DNA from: Vicia villosa
Taxonomy: Eukaryota > Streptophyta > Magnoliopsida > Fabales > Fabaceae
DNA length: 64,000 nt
Direction: 5' to 3'
NCBI RefSeq assembly: GCF_029867415.1
Contig: NW_026705315.1
Span: 261,001-325,000, forward strand
The notes under the pieces are model-generated. The model was not told where the DNA came from, ran no database searches, and saw only the letters and a list, made by a program, of their open reading frames with translations. This document shows, in pieces, positions 44,364 to 55,074 of the stretch. Position 1 is the first letter of the stretch; each line of letters opens with the position of its first letter. The translations under genes and the position numbers were made by a program.

Positions 44364-45640
44364 TAATGATTGTAATTCTTTCTTCGTGGATGGGGACTTG
44401 TTTCCCTAATGGCTTTCGTCTTGTTCTGGTTAATTTCTATGCCTTTTTTGTGGACTACGAATCCCAAGAAATCACCTGCCTGCACAAAGAAAGCACATTT
44501 AAGGGGGTTCATCTTCAAGCCATATTTCCTCATTCTTTCGAATGATTGGCTCAGATGATCGAGATGACTCATACCCGAGGTAGATTTTACCACAATGTCA
44601 TCTATATATACTTGCATGAATGTTTCTATAAAGTCATGAAATATAGAATTCATTGCTCTTTGATAAGTTGCCCCAGCGTTTTTTAAACCAAAAGGCATCA
44701 CAACCCATTCGTAAGTGCCTATTGCCCCTGGGCAACGAAATGCTGTCTTGGATACATCATCTTCTGCTATAAAAATTTGATTGTATCCCGAATATCCATC
44801 CAACATGCCCAAATACTCAAAACCTGCGGCTGAGTCTACTAGCATTTCTGCTATAGGCATGGGATACTCGTCTTTAGGAGTAGCTGCATTAAGGTCACGA
44901 AAGTCTATGCATACTCTTAACGAGTCATTCTTTTTAATTACAGGTACTATATTAGCAATCCACTCAACATACCTTGTAGTTCGGATAAATTTGCACCGTA
45001 AGAGTCTTTCGACCTCTGCTTTAATCTTCGAGTGAATCTCTGGCGCGAATCTTCTGGGAGTTTGCTTTATGGGCTTCTTCCCTTCTTTAATTGGTAATTT
45101 TAGTTCGACTAAATCCCTTCCTAGACCAGGCATCTCATCATAGTCCCAAGCAAAACAATCTTTGTTTTCTTTTAGCATTTTGATGACCGTTGCCTTCAAT
45201 TCTGGTTCTAGTTTCGCGCTGATATATGTTATCCTTTTTTGACCACTGTCTCCAAGATTTACTTCTTCAAGTGGATCTTGGGCCAACATCTTTGTATTCG
45301 GCGCTATTGGGTCTTTTTCGAACCCCAAAGGTTCCTCATCGTATATTGCATCCAACCTTTGGTTTGGTTCTTCTCTTATGATCTCTTCGTCTGGAGTCGT
45401 GTGTTCAGGGAGTTCGAAACTCGCACGTATCTCCAATTCTGTTATTCCTTCTTTGGTTAAAACTGCATCTATCTTTGTATCTGATAGTTCGGCTTCGAGA
45501 GCCGCCTTTCTTTTGTTCTCGGCCACATAGGCCGAAATCTTTTCGAAGAACGAAGACTCAGACATGATTAATGTCATCGTCCCAGCCTGTTGGCCGTACT
45601 GTCGGATAATTCTCCAATGGTGCTGTATCTGGTGGACCAT
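44351..45640 (-). CDS. Tat-1 Pol, N-terminal part: reverse transcriptase
   Basis: An open frame of 429 codons. The likely start of pol translation is the internal ATG at 45565, which overlaps the end of the gag-pro frame (gag TGA at 45560-45558), giving a +1 overlap. RT motifs: [15 protein letters not shown] and the catalytic Y-I-D-D at 44608-44597 (about residue 345). The last 22 codons after K-A-I-R-E-T are read out of frame because of the single-base shift near 44390. RT copies the element RNA into DNA inside Gag particles. Confidence 0.9.
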   Translation of the reverse strand: MVHQIQHHWRIIRQYGQQAGTMTLIMSESSFFEKISAYVAENKRKAALEAELSDTKIDAVLTKEGITELEIRASFELPEHTTPDEEIIREEPNQRLDAIYDEEPLGFEKDPIAPNTKMLAQDPLEEVNLGDSGQKRITYISAKLEPELKATVIKMLKENKDCFAWDYDEMPGLGRDLVELKLPIKEGKKPIKQTPRRFAPEIHSKIKAEVERLLRCKFIRTTRYVEWIANIVPVIKKNDSLRVCIDFRDLNAATPKDEYPMPIAEMLVDSAAGFEYLGMLDGYSGYNQIFIAEDDVSKTAFRCPGAIGTYEWVVMPFGLKNAGATYQRAMNSIFHDFIETFMQVYIDDIVVKSTSGMSHLDHLSQSFERMRKYGLKMNPLKCAFFVQAGDFLGFVVHKKGIEINQNKTKAIRETSPHPRRKNYNHYWAK

Positions 45641-45659
45641 CCATGATCTCTCTATCCCA

Positions 45660-48600
45660 TTAGAATCCGTTTGGGTGTAAAGTTAAATAGTACAATGCAT
45701 TTTTATTTGGGGTATACATCTCTTCTGCAGCATGACAAGGGCCTATGTTTGCCAGGTTCCTGTCGAAATTGGTTTTGTTCACCTGGTTGACCTCAGCCAT
45801 GTAGTAACTCTGATCACCTTCGATATTCTCCACTATACCATCTTCTCTCCAAATTGTCACCCTCTGATGCATTGTTGAGGGCACAGTTGCTACTCCATGA
45901 ATCCATTCCCTACCAAGCAAAAGATTGTAGTTTGCCTTTGCTGGTATAACCATGAACATGGTTGGCCTGGTAACTGAGCCTACTGTCAAATTGACTTGAA
46001 CTACTCCCAGTTTTTGTCCTATTTTGCCTTCGTAGTTAGATAAAACCATGTTATGTGGCCTTATATCCGTATCGAATATACCAATTCTTTTTAGCATGTA
46101 TTGAGGCATTAGGTTCACTGCTGCTCTCCCATCAACTAGGACTTGATTTATGCCCATGTTCTCAATCTTAGCCCTGATATAGAGTGGCTTCAAATGATTT
46201 CGCATACCCTCATCAGGCCTTTCGAAGAAATCATTCTGTTCTTCTACTGCACCATTATTCAGCACATAGTAACACACAGGTTTGTGTTTTGTCATTTCTT
46301 CGATATCAGCCTCTTCACAGTCTTCTACTTCAGTTTCCTGATTAAACTCGTGAGGGAGTACAGAAACAACATTGCAATTCAAGTTTATAGATGACACTCC
46401 ATCAGAATCAAAATCATTTGTCATTCTATCTTCTTCTTTCCAAGAATTTGAACGCATCTTTTCTTCTTCATCCAAGAGTTTTTCAGCTTCGAATAATCTG
46501 CGTTCTACCGGAGGTTTGTTTGACTTTGCCCCCTGGTATGGGACTTGGTTGCTACTAGATTCTCCAGCTTCTCTTGGCCTGTATTCCTTCTGAGCCTTTT
46601 TTATTCTCTGATGCCTTCTCCACTGGGATCGAGACATAGGATTTCTTCCTTTATAATTCTCCAATTGATACGCCTCTCGATTTGGTCTTTGAAATTGTTT
46701 CCTATATGCCATTGCAGTTCTTCCACCTTGGTCCCAACTTTGCCATTTGTTGGTTCTTGCATCAGCTTGCACCCACCTATCCCTTGGCGCATCTGCAGGG
46801 ATTCTGAAAGTTACCCTTCGAGTTCTGGGGTGTGGGCTATCAGGCCTTTTTGTTGGAGTCCGTATGTCGAAACCGTACAGGTTGGGACGCAACCCCTGAG
46901 TTTCTTGACTCATGTAGCAATACACACGTTCGAATGATCGTGCTAGCATTTCGTCATAGACTGCCCCACATCTTGGGCAGAGAGCAACTTCAGTGTTTTC
47001 TTTGTGGCATCTGACCAAAAATCCTACCAAGCTTTCCTCCATCTTTGGGTACAGTTGTAGTAGGGGATTTGGCTCTCTTCCTGGGTGTTCCCACCTTTCG
47101 CGTCGAACCCTTTCGAAGTTGGCTTCGACCCTTCGATTCAGCATGATCGAACACCTTGGACACATCCATTGCTTACCACCATTTCTCTCGTGGCAATTCC
47201 AAAGATATTCTTTGAGGCTTTCGGTTCTTGGAGGAACTTCGATGCCCCCATTTTGTTTCGTCAGCCATGTCTCTAGTTCGCCAAATTTAGACACTGGTCG
47301 TCTGGCGCTAACCATGTTAACCGCTGCTGGAGGAACTTCAGAGATCTGAATTTTCTGGAGTTTCATCCTGAGGTCTTCAGTGGCCTCACTGTTTTCTTCA
47401 GTTATTTCTGTCTTGGGAGATTCTTCAACAACAGTGTTGAAGACTATTTCACCTTTTAGGCTTTCAGTAGCCTGCTTTCCATTTAACATTGCTTTAGTCT
47501 CCACAACTTCAACTTCAGAAGCCTCCACCATGTTGATATCTTCTACCTCGCAGAGGCTAGCGTCAGCAATGTTTAGGGGATTGGTATCGACCTTCATATG
47601 ACTCTTGGTCTTGTCAGCAAACTTCAACCTTCCATCATTGAGAGCATTTTGAATTAGATCCCTGAAAAGAAAACATTGAGAAGTTTTATGGCCTAAAAAC
47701 CCATGATATTTACAAAAACCTCTTTTCTTCCGTTGTTCCAACGGAGGAGTTTTAGAATTTGGAGGTAGTATCATTTGGCCATCTTTTACCAATAAATCAA
47801 ATATTTCATCACACTTGGTAATGTCGAATGTATAAGTTTTCTTAGGGAACCTATCATTCTTATCGTTTTCTACTGGGTTTTTTCCATTGGCAGGATTTAG
47901 CAATTTGCAGGCGTAAGGTGGCGCTTCTTTCAATTCAGCTAAGTCTATTTCGACTTCTTCAGGGCTATACGAGTCATTGAAAGACTCATCATCAGCGTCC
48001 TCGGCTTCGACGTACGCTACTCTCTCTTTCTTATAACTTTTATTCGCCCTAACTTTTTCTGCCTTCAGCCGTTCGACTTGTCGAACCCTGTCTGCTAATT
48101 GGGCCATGTCCCTAAGGTATTGGGTATCTAGTTTCTTTCTTATTGAATAATCTAGACCACCTGCAGCCATTTCAACAAGTTCATGCTCTGGGACTGTTGT
48201 AAAACACCTTGATTTCAACAGACGGAACCTATTTAAATAATCATCAATTGTTTCTGTGAATTTTCTTTTAACACTGGCCAATTCTTTCAAACTTATCTTA
48301 GTTTGACCCATGTAGAATTGCTCATGAAAAAGTCTTTCCAAGTATGCCCATGCATCTATCGAATTTGGTGGCAAAGTAGTAAACCAAATGAAGGCATTTT
48401 TTGTCAGCGAACTAGGGAAATACTTGATCCTTAAATCCTCGTTTCCCGCTAAGTCTCCTGCTTCTGTCAAATATCTAGCAATATGTTCCACCGTTGACTC
48501 ATTAGTTTCGCCTGAAAATTTTGTAAATTTGGGTACCTTAGTGCCCCTAGGCAATTCTGTCTGCATGATATAATCTGATATAGGGGATGTATAGTTTGGA

Positions 48601-49679
48601 CGTCTAAGTCCGGTACTAAGGCCATTATTGGCCATAACCCTTTCTATCATGGCAGTTAAGTTATTTTCTGTAGCCAGATTTTCTCTTCTGACTCTATGAA
48701 CAACCACATCTGGGTGTTCGTTCCTACCCACAATTCTTAATCTGGGTCGTTCCTCCTCCGTTTCTTGTCGAACGGGGACGGTTCTTTGATTTGAAGCTTC
48801 TAAGTTAATTATTGGAGTTCCTTCGAACATCTCTGTTCTTCGTGAGGGGCCTACATCCCTAGTGGCTGTCCTAGATGACGGAACTATGTCTTGTACACGT
48901 TCTAAAATGGGCCTCTCTTCTTGATTCGAAGGCTGTTTGTCTTTCCTTTTAGGTGGTGTTATTCCCATGAATTCTGCCATTCGATTCATTTGAGATGATA
49001 TCTTTTGGAAAGTCTCCATGTTTTCTCTATTTGTAGTAGTAACATTTGCCATTAGTGGCCTTAAAACTGAAGTCAATTCTCTGGCCAAAACCCCTACCAT
49101 ATCATGGTTGCTTGCATCCATTTCTTGTCGAAATGCTGCTTGGTTATTTGTGGTAAAGTGAGGCACCTGGGTAGAAAAACCAGTGTTATGTGCACTTCGA
49201 CCCACTGAACTAACATTCGGTGAAAATGTCTTATTGTTAGTTGGGGCATATATAGATCCTGCCCCTCGTACGCCTGTTCCATATGGGTATGGCATTCCAT
49301 ATGAACTATTTGGCCTCCATTCGAAAGCAGAATTCGTGCCTTGACCATGCAAATTATTTGCAGCATTTGTCGAGGCAAACAATACGTCCTCTGCGCTTGT
49401 GGATGAGGGTGCGGTTGTCGATACTGAAACTGGAATAGTCCCTGAAGGCCCTGTATTATTTTCAGGCAAAGCCTGGGAATTATCTACAGGTCTCGATCCA
49501 TTTGGACCCGTTGCATCTCGTGTTCCTTGAGTAGAAGTCGAATTTGCTGCTCCTGATCCTGAACCTTGTGGGGGATCTTGATCACCCCCTGCACTGGCCG
49601 TAACGACCATTTTCTTGTTGTACCTTCGTTTGGGAATCGGTTGTGCACTGTTCTTTAATTTACCGTTCCTAAGGTTCAT
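45660..49679 (-). CDS. Tat-1 Gag-protease, 1339 aa
   Basis: Long open frame beginning 64 codons-worth of DNA inside the PBS. Residues 1-200 are low-complexity (G/S/T/N-rich); the capsid domain lies around 390-520 (W-F-T-T-L-P-P, F-Y-M-G-Q-T-K); a zinc knuckle C-K-Y-H...G-H-K-T-S-Q-C is at about 651-664. Two C-P-R-C...-type cysteine pairs follow (about 840 and 910), and the aspartic protease is at about 1170-1290 with V-L-V-D-G-R-A-A and L-L-G-R-E-W-I. The protease D-G is kept, but R-A replaces the commoner G/S-A. The ORF ends in TAA (45662-45660) where Tat-2 has a sense codon, and the same frame would then run to TGA at 45558. That TAA may be a lesion or a regulated stop. Confidence 0.9.
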   Translation of the reverse strand: MNLRNGKLKNSAQPIPKRRYNKKMVVTASAGGDQDPPQGSGSGAANSTSTQGTRDATGPNGSRPVDNSQALPENNTGPSGTIPVSVSTTAPSSTSAEDVLFASTNAANNLHGQGTNSAFEWRPNSSYGMPYPYGTGVRGAGSIYAPTNNKTFSPNVSSVGRSAHNTGFSTQVPHFTTNNQAAFRQEMDASNHDMVGVLARELTSVLRPLMANVTTTNRENMETFQKISSQMNRMAEFMGITPPKRKDKQPSNQEERPILERVQDIVPSSRTATRDVGPSRRTEMFEGTPIINLEASNQRTVPVRQETEEERPRLRIVGRNEHPDVVVHRVRRENLATENNLTAMIERVMANNGLSTGLRRPNYTSPISDYIMQTELPRGTKVPKFTKFSGETNESTVEHIARYLTEAGDLAGNEDLRIKYFPSSLTKNAFIWFTTLPPNSIDAWAYLERLFHEQFYMGQTKISLKELASVKRKFTETIDDYLNRFRLLKSRCFTTVPEHELVEMAAGGLDYSIRKKLDTQYLRDMAQLADRVRQVERLKAEKVRANKSYKKERVAYVEAEDADDESFNDSYSPEEVEIDLAELKEAPPYACKLLNPANGKNPVENDKNDRFPKKTYTFDITKCDEIFDLLVKDGQMILPPNSKTPPLEQRKKRGFCKYHGFLGHKTSQCFLFRDLIQNALNDGRLKFADKTKSHMKVDTNPLNIADASLCEVEDINMVEASEVEVVETKAMLNGKQATESLKGEIVFNTVVEESPKTEITEENSEATEDLRMKLQKIQISEVPPAAVNMVSARRPVSKFGELETWLTKQNGGIEVPPRTESLKEYLWNCHERNGGKQWMCPRCSIMLNRRVEANFERVRRERWEHPGREPNPLLQLYPKMEESLVGFLVRCHKENTEVALCPRCGAVYDEMLARSFERVYCYMSQETQGLRPNLYGFDIRTPTKRPDSPHPRTRRVTFRIPADAPRDRWVQADARTNKWQSWDQGGRTAMAYRKQFQRPNREAYQLENYKGRNPMSRSQWRRHQRIKKAQKEYRPREAGESSSNQVPYQGAKSNKPPVERRLFEAEKLLDEEEKMRSNSWKEEDRMTNDFDSDGVSSINLNCNVVSVLPHEFNQETEVEDCEEADIEEMTKHKPVCYYVLNNGAVEEQNDFFERPDEGMRNHLKPLYIRAKIENMGINQVLVDGRAAVNLMPQYMLKRIGIFDTDIRPHNMVLSNYEGKIGQKLGVVQVNLTVGSVTRPTMFMVIPAKANYNLLLGREWIHGVATVPSTMHQRVTIWREDGIVENIEGDQSYYMAEVNQVNKTNFDRNLANIGPCHAAEEMYTPNKNALYYLTLHPNGF

Positions 49680-49742
49680 ACAAGATCTTGATATTGTCTA
49701 GACAAAAATAAAGCACTTGATTAAAACAATCTGCTTGACACT

Positions 49743-49760
49743 GTCCCACTGGGCGTGCCA
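49743..49760 (-). other. Primer binding site of Tat-1
   Basis: The minus strand reads TGGCACGCCCAGTGGGAC three bases after the 5' LTR. It is clearly not the initiator tRNA-Met type. The complementary tRNA could not be named with confidence. Confidence 0.8.
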
Positions 49761-49763
49761 ATT

Positions 49764-50749
49764 TGTTTACGGTGATTTCCGGTAAACAACCGCTAGTCTT
49801 CCAAACTATAATAAATATGATTTGGTTACTCGCAGGATCGACTAGATTGATCCTAGGACACATAGTCAAGAAGATTGTTATCAATGTTTATTCGAACCAT
49901 ATTCATTATTTGTCTTCTTCAATAAACGTTGTTCGATTAAAGAACAAATAGTCTTGACAATCACTTTGTTACATATAAATGTGACTTCAACGAAAAGATA
50001 AGTAACATAACATGGAAAATTAAAAGGACTATTGAAACGTAAAGAATTTTAAACTGCAGAAATGTAAAAGACTTTGAAAGTAAATAACATGAAAGTAATT
50101 TCGAAAGTAAATGACATTAAAGTAAAGATACAGAAATGTAAATGACAAGAAGTAAACGAAATGCAGTAATTCTAGAAGATATTTAAAAACAAAGGATAAT
50201 ACACATGTATTAAAATGGTGGTGTCATACGTACATTTTCTCAGCGAACTCTTTCTCTTAACGCTTGATACTTGAGTAAATATGTGAGTGATTTGTACAAA
50301 ATGAACACACAGAATCCTAACATTAAGACTCCTATTTATACTAGTTTCGACCTTAACGGTCCTATACTAATCTGCTGCCACGTTTCTCATCAGAACTTCC
50401 AACGGAGCCATCTGTTATTGGACAGTTACGAAACCGTCTTCGAATTTCAAATCTTCCCGCCTGAGTCCGTCTTCGACGCGTGGCAGTGTATTAAAAACAC
50501 TACGAAAACACGCTAATTAGTAATACTTGAATATATTTACAAATTTGTCTAAGTCCCCGAAGACACATACTTTTCGCTAGTTTTCAGTATTCATTATCTT
50601 CATAATGAACTTAGAAATCTTTACTCTCGAAGCATGACCATCAGTAGTCATTCTTTTATTTTTAAGGGATGGCCATCAGTAACCATCTTTCCTTCGATTT
50701 TCTACCTCTTCGAAGGATAAATACTACAAAACGAAATCTTCAGCTAACA
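49764..50749 (-). repeat. 5' LTR of Tat-1
   Basis: 986 bp, TG...CA, next to the PBS, so this is the promoter LTR for gag-pol. TATA box (minus-strand TATAAATAGG) at 50331-50340. Followed by TSD CTCTC at 50750-50754. Confidence 0.93.
50331..50340 (-). promoter_or_regulatory. TATA box of the Tat-1 5' LTR
   Basis: The minus-strand TATAAATAGG is conserved in the 3' LTR (35691-35700) and in the older Tat-2 LTR (28879-28888). Confidence 0.7.
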
Positions 50750-50754
50750 CTCTC

Positions 50755-51013
50755 CCTCTACAGTTCTCCTTCACGTACTTCGTTCCAAAACCTCTATTCT
50801 TTCACGTTCTTTCTTTGTTTCCCAAATCCAATTTTTTTATGAAAAATAATAATAAAATTAGTAAAATGATTACTATAATACACCCCCTTCTTTTACTATT
50901 TCCTCAAATGGCCCAAATGCCATAAACCATTATTTTTCACAAACTCCTCAATAATTCTAATTATTAATTCAATATTCCAATTAAACTAATATTAAAATTA
51001 TACGGGTGTTACA
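50755..51013 (-). repeat. Chromovirus B LTR, part 2
   Basis: On the minus strand the LTR starts TGTAACACCCGTA at 51013, after a polypurine tract (minus-strand AGTGGGGGAGAGT, 51014-51026). It is the same opening as the chromovirus C LTR at 55983. It continues at 33594-35125. Confidence 0.85.
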
Positions 51014-51055
51014 ACTCTCCCCCACTAAAAGAGTTTTCGTCCTCGAAAACATACC

Positions 51056-52765
51056 TCAAGTGAAAAGTTCCGGATAAGAGTCCTTCATCTGACTCTCTAG
51101 CTCCCAAGTAACATTTCCCTCAGCAGGTCCTCCCCAAGCTACTCTGACTAAAGCTATTTCCTTGCCACGCAATTGCTTAAGCCTTCTATCTTCAATCCTC
51201 GCAGGTAAAGTCTCAACCGTCAAGTTGTCTTTCACCTGTACATCATCTACTTGGATCACATGGGACGGATCTGAAATGTATTTCCTCAACTGAGACACCT
51301 GAAATACATCATGCAAATTCGAAAGCATCGGTGGTAAAGCGATACGATATGCCACTTCTCCCACTCTTTCAGAAATTTGGAATGGTCCAATGAAACGTGG
51401 AGTCAACTTCTTTGACTTCAATGCTCGACCAATTCCTGTCATAGGAGTAACTCTCATAAACACATGACCTCCCTCTTGAAACTGAAGTGTTTTCTTCCTC
51501 TTGTCATGATAACTCTTTTGACGACTCTGAGAAGCTTTCATCTTCTCTTGAATCATCTTAATCTTCTCTGTAGTCTGTTGTACGATTTCTGGACCAATCA
51601 CAGCACTCTCACCAGATTCGTACCAACACAACGGCGTCCTACACCTCCTACCATACAACGCCTCAAACGGAGCCATACCGATACTCGAATGAAAACTATT
51701 GTTGTAGGTAAACTCAATCAAAGGCAGATAACTATCCCAAGTACCTCCTTTTTCCAACACACAAGCCCGCAACAAATCCTCTAACGACTGAATCGTCCTC
51801 TCAGTCTGTCCATCAGTCTGCGGATGATAAGCAGAACTAAATCTCAGCTTAGTACCTAAAGCTTTCTGCAAACCTTCCCAGAACTTAGACGTAAACCTCG
51901 GATCTCTGTCTGACACGATACTTGAAGGAATACCATGCAGACTAACTATCTTCTCAATATACAATTGAGCTAGCTTCTCCATCGGATAATCCATTCTCAT
52001 CGGTATAAAATGTGCAGACTTCGTCAACCTGTCCACCACGACCTAGATAGCTTCACAATTTCTGATAGTTCTCGGCAAACCTGAGACAAAATCCATTGAT
52101 ATGCTATCCCACTTCCACTCAGGAATAAACATCGGTTGCATAAACCCATATGGTTTCTGATGCTCAATCTTTGACTTCTGGCAAGTCAAACAAGAATATA
52201 CAAACTCAGCAAATTCCTTCTTCATTCCAGGCCACCAAAATAACTTTTTCAAATCATGAAACATCTTGGTAGCACCAGGATGAATACTCAACCCACTACG
52301 GTGTCCTTCTTCTAAAATACGCTTTCGGAGTTCATCAATATCAGGAACACAAACTCGGTCACCAAACCTCAGTATACCATTCTCGTCAACTCTGAATTCA
52401 CCATTCTTCCCCTGATTAATCAAAGTCAACTTATCAATCAATTCGACATCAGCTTTTTGACCCTCTCTGATCTCTTCAAGAATACCACTAGTCAGCTTCA
52501 GCATACCCAATTTGACACTAGTAGGAGTACCTTCACACACTAAACTCAAGTCTCTGAATTGTTCAATCAAATCCAATTCCTTCACCATTAGCATAGACAT
52601 ATGCAATGTCTTCCTACTCAATGCATCAGCAACTACGTTTGCTTTACCCGGATGGTAATTCAAACCAAAATCATAATCTTTCAGAAATTCTAACCACCTT
52701 CTCTGCCTCATATTCAGCTCTTTCTGATCAAAGAGATACTTCAGACTCTTATGATCACTGAACAC
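51056..52765 (-). pseudogene. Chromovirus B RNase H-integrase-chromodomain, truncated
   Basis: One frame from 52765 to 51056 is interrupted only by a TAG at 52042-52040, at the position of a conserved Trp-Val in the integrase core. In order: end of RNase H (D-H-K-S-L-K-Y-L-F, A-D-A-L-S-R-K), HHCC zinc finger with both histidines (H-R-S-G-L-S-I-H) and C-L-T-C, integrase core with D in V-D-R-L-T-K, D in S-D-R-D-P-R-F and E in G-Q-T-E-R-T, GPF-type motif (I-G-P-F-Q-I) and a Tekay/Del-like chromodomain ending Y-P-E-L-F-T. Everything upstream of RNase H is missing; the copy ends near 52770 in unrelated sequence. It is the best preserved of the three chromovirus copies. Confidence 0.9.
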
Positions 52766-52770
52766 TTCAA

Positions 52771-55074
52771 GAGACAGAAGAGACAGAAGAGAGAATTGGT
52801 TTGTGTTTTTTAATGTAATTCAATGGTGATCAAAATCCACTACATGGCTTCGCACCACTTCCTTACTTTGTTTAGGTTTGAACCTTTATTAAGTATTTTA
52901 GATGCTTTTGGTTAGGTGTCTTTTAAGGGGAATTTATTTGTGACTTGGATCATACTAAAAAAGTTTAAGTATTTAGAGAAATACACCAAGGCCTACACCT
53001 CAATAATTTCTCTAAGTCAGCGGTTAAGAACTACACTGAGGCCTACGCCTCAATCATTTCTCTCACACTAAATAGAAAAGAAATATATCGGGGCCTACGT
53101 CCCAATCATTTTGTTCCCACTATAAAAGAAATAGTAGTATGATCTTCGTCGGTATTTATTAGGTTTTTTAAAGTTGAAAAAGAAAAAGGAAATGAGAAAC
53201 TAGCCTATTATGAATTAACTAGCCTAATGTTAAAAATGGGAATTTCTAGATCCTAACGTTATCATGGTTTATACCTAAAGTGTTAGGATTTTAAATGGGG
53301 AAAGACTAACCTAAGTGTCATGTGAAGATTATAAGTCCTAAGATCTAAAGGAATGTACAAATTGGAAGTTTACAATTATAAGCAAAAATCAAGCAATACA
53401 ATAGCACAAAGTTAACACAAAAAGCATGAAATGATACAAATCAAAACATGGTACAAAAATTGATTAAAGGGACTATTATTTTTCATGAGTTTTTTTTTTA
53501 TGTGAGAAAATAGAAAATTAAAGAGACCAAAATTAATTCCCAAAAATGATCTAAAAAATCTAACAAGGAAAATTTTATATTGTTTATTGTCCTTTTTTAT
53601 TACCTAAAAAATAAGAGAAAGAAATCTAATTCTAAGAAGAAAAATGAGTGAGCCCAAGGGGTGTATGCCAAAATTATGGTGCAATAAGTAATGGGCGCAG
53701 GGCCCATGGCCCAGGCTTTTTCGTGTTCAGTCAGATTACCAAAAAACGGTGCAAAGGGCCATAAGGAGGTGCAGAGCGTGGCCCAATTGTTTTATTTTTG
53801 TTGTTATTCAACTTTCCAAACAGAAGCAACGGGCCAAAGGGGTGAACCTAGCAATTGTAACGCCCCATTGAGGTTTTTGTGATCCTGAAACCATGCCAAA
53901 AAGAAATGTGGTATATGGGCTCTAGAGGGAAGTTAGAATCGTATGGCCCAAAGTGAATGTCCAAATTTTGTTTTTAGAATAAAAAAATTAATTAATTAAT
54001 AAAAAGGAAAATTGAAAGAGGGGAATAGGGTTTGTATCGTTGTGACCCTTCAGATATTTGGAGAATGAGTCTCTTCTCCTCTTCTCACACACAGTGCCGG
54101 CCGAATATTCTTCTCCGGCGAGTGTCTCAAATGCCACCATGAATCGAAATCGGTCCTCCTCTCAATCTCATATGTCCATCGTTAATCCCTCTGTCTCAGT
54201 CTCCATTCACTCTCAGACTCGATTCGAGCTAATACATAGCTTAGAAAACCTAATCAAAACGGAAGCAAGGAGAGGCTAACATAGTTTGAAGCTTACCTTG
54301 AATGGCTATTGAGTTCGAAGATGACGAAATCCAGTTATGAGAATTCGAGCCACGGAACTGCAAAATAACTGCGGGAAGCTGAAGAAGTTCTTCAAGTAAA
54401 ATTTTGCTGCTTAGACCTCCTCTTCTTCTTCTTGTTTCATTTTTTTCGTTGTTGTGTGCTTGATTTCTCTATTATTCTTGCTATGTTCTTCGTGAGTGTG
54501 AGGTGAATATGAAGGAGATGAAGATGATGAGAGAATTGAAATGAAGATGGTGATCAAGTGTGAAGATTATGTGCAGTTGATGAATGGTGAAGGAGTAGAA
54601 GAATGCTGATGATGAACTGAGAAAATAGTGACGATGATGAATCAAGAGAGGAGAAATGAATGAATGAATGAGGTGTGAAGAGGAATAGAATAAGAGAGTT
54701 GAAGGATCAAGGTGCAAATATGGTGGTGAATGGAGAGTTAAAAATGGTGGTGAAGGCTTTGTTATATAGAGGTTGATGAGGGAAAGGAGCTTGAATATGA
54801 GCCCTTGGGTGATGGTTTTCGGTTGCCAAATGGAAGGTGATGATTCAATTGATTCAAAGGTTAGTTACACCTTCTGATTTTTTCTGTTAAATTGGTTATA
54901 TGGCAGTTAGAAGGTTGGTTATGAGCTGGAAGTTTATGTTATATGGTGAAATGAATAAGTTAGTGTTAGTTAAAAGGCTGCTAGTTAGTTGTAAAATCAG
55001 TTAGAAGGTTAGGAAAATCTGTTAGGTGGTTAGAGACTGGTTCTAGGTTAGTTATAACTGTTGTAAGTTTGTTA
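52771..55074. other. 2.3-kb segment between two inverted chromovirus fragments, no gene recognised
   Basis: No domain-bearing ORF exists. It opens with AGACAGAAGAG repeats, contains the GGCCTAC repeats (52980-53120), a TTAATTAATTAATT run near 53990, and a strongly purine-rich plus strand at 54490-54740. A minus-strand TATA-like CTATATAAC lies near 54765. Parts could be an unrecognised LTR, but no paired copy is in the window. The two short ORFs of 63-78 codons lack any support. Confidence 0.45.
52980..53120. repeat. Degenerate GGCCTACRCCTCAAT repeats
   Basis: Three copies of a block of the form A-A-G-G-C-C-T-A-C-A-C-C-T-C-A-A-T-A-A-T-T at roughly 52990, 53040 and 53093. They are about 50 bp apart and diverged, each close to a T-T-T-C-T-C-T or T-T-T-G-T-T-C tract. 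Confidence 0.6.

Larger units (their letters stand above)
35126..50749 (-). mobile_element. Tat-1: complete Tat-lineage Ty3/gypsy element, 15.6 kb, with two antisense genes
   Basis: 986-bp LTRs at 35126-36111 and 49764-50749, TSD CTCTC, PBS at 49760-49743, and polypurine tract at 36124-36112. On the minus strand it carries gag-pro (49679-45660), RT (45640-44351), and RNase H, second RNase H and integrase (44363-41958). On the plus strand it carries two genes in the 5.8 kb between pol and the 3' LTR. The second, archaeal-like RNase H between RNase H and integrase is diagnostic of the Tat lineage. The non-Met primer site and lack of an ORF before gag separate it from typical Ogre. LTRs differ at about five sites by eye. 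Extra ORFs, some antisense, are known in Tat elements. Confidence 0.93.

Noticed and set aside
53691..54279. Two short ORFs in the unassigned segment
   Set aside because: Each is under 75 codons, with biased composition and no recognisable motif or conserved partner in the window.
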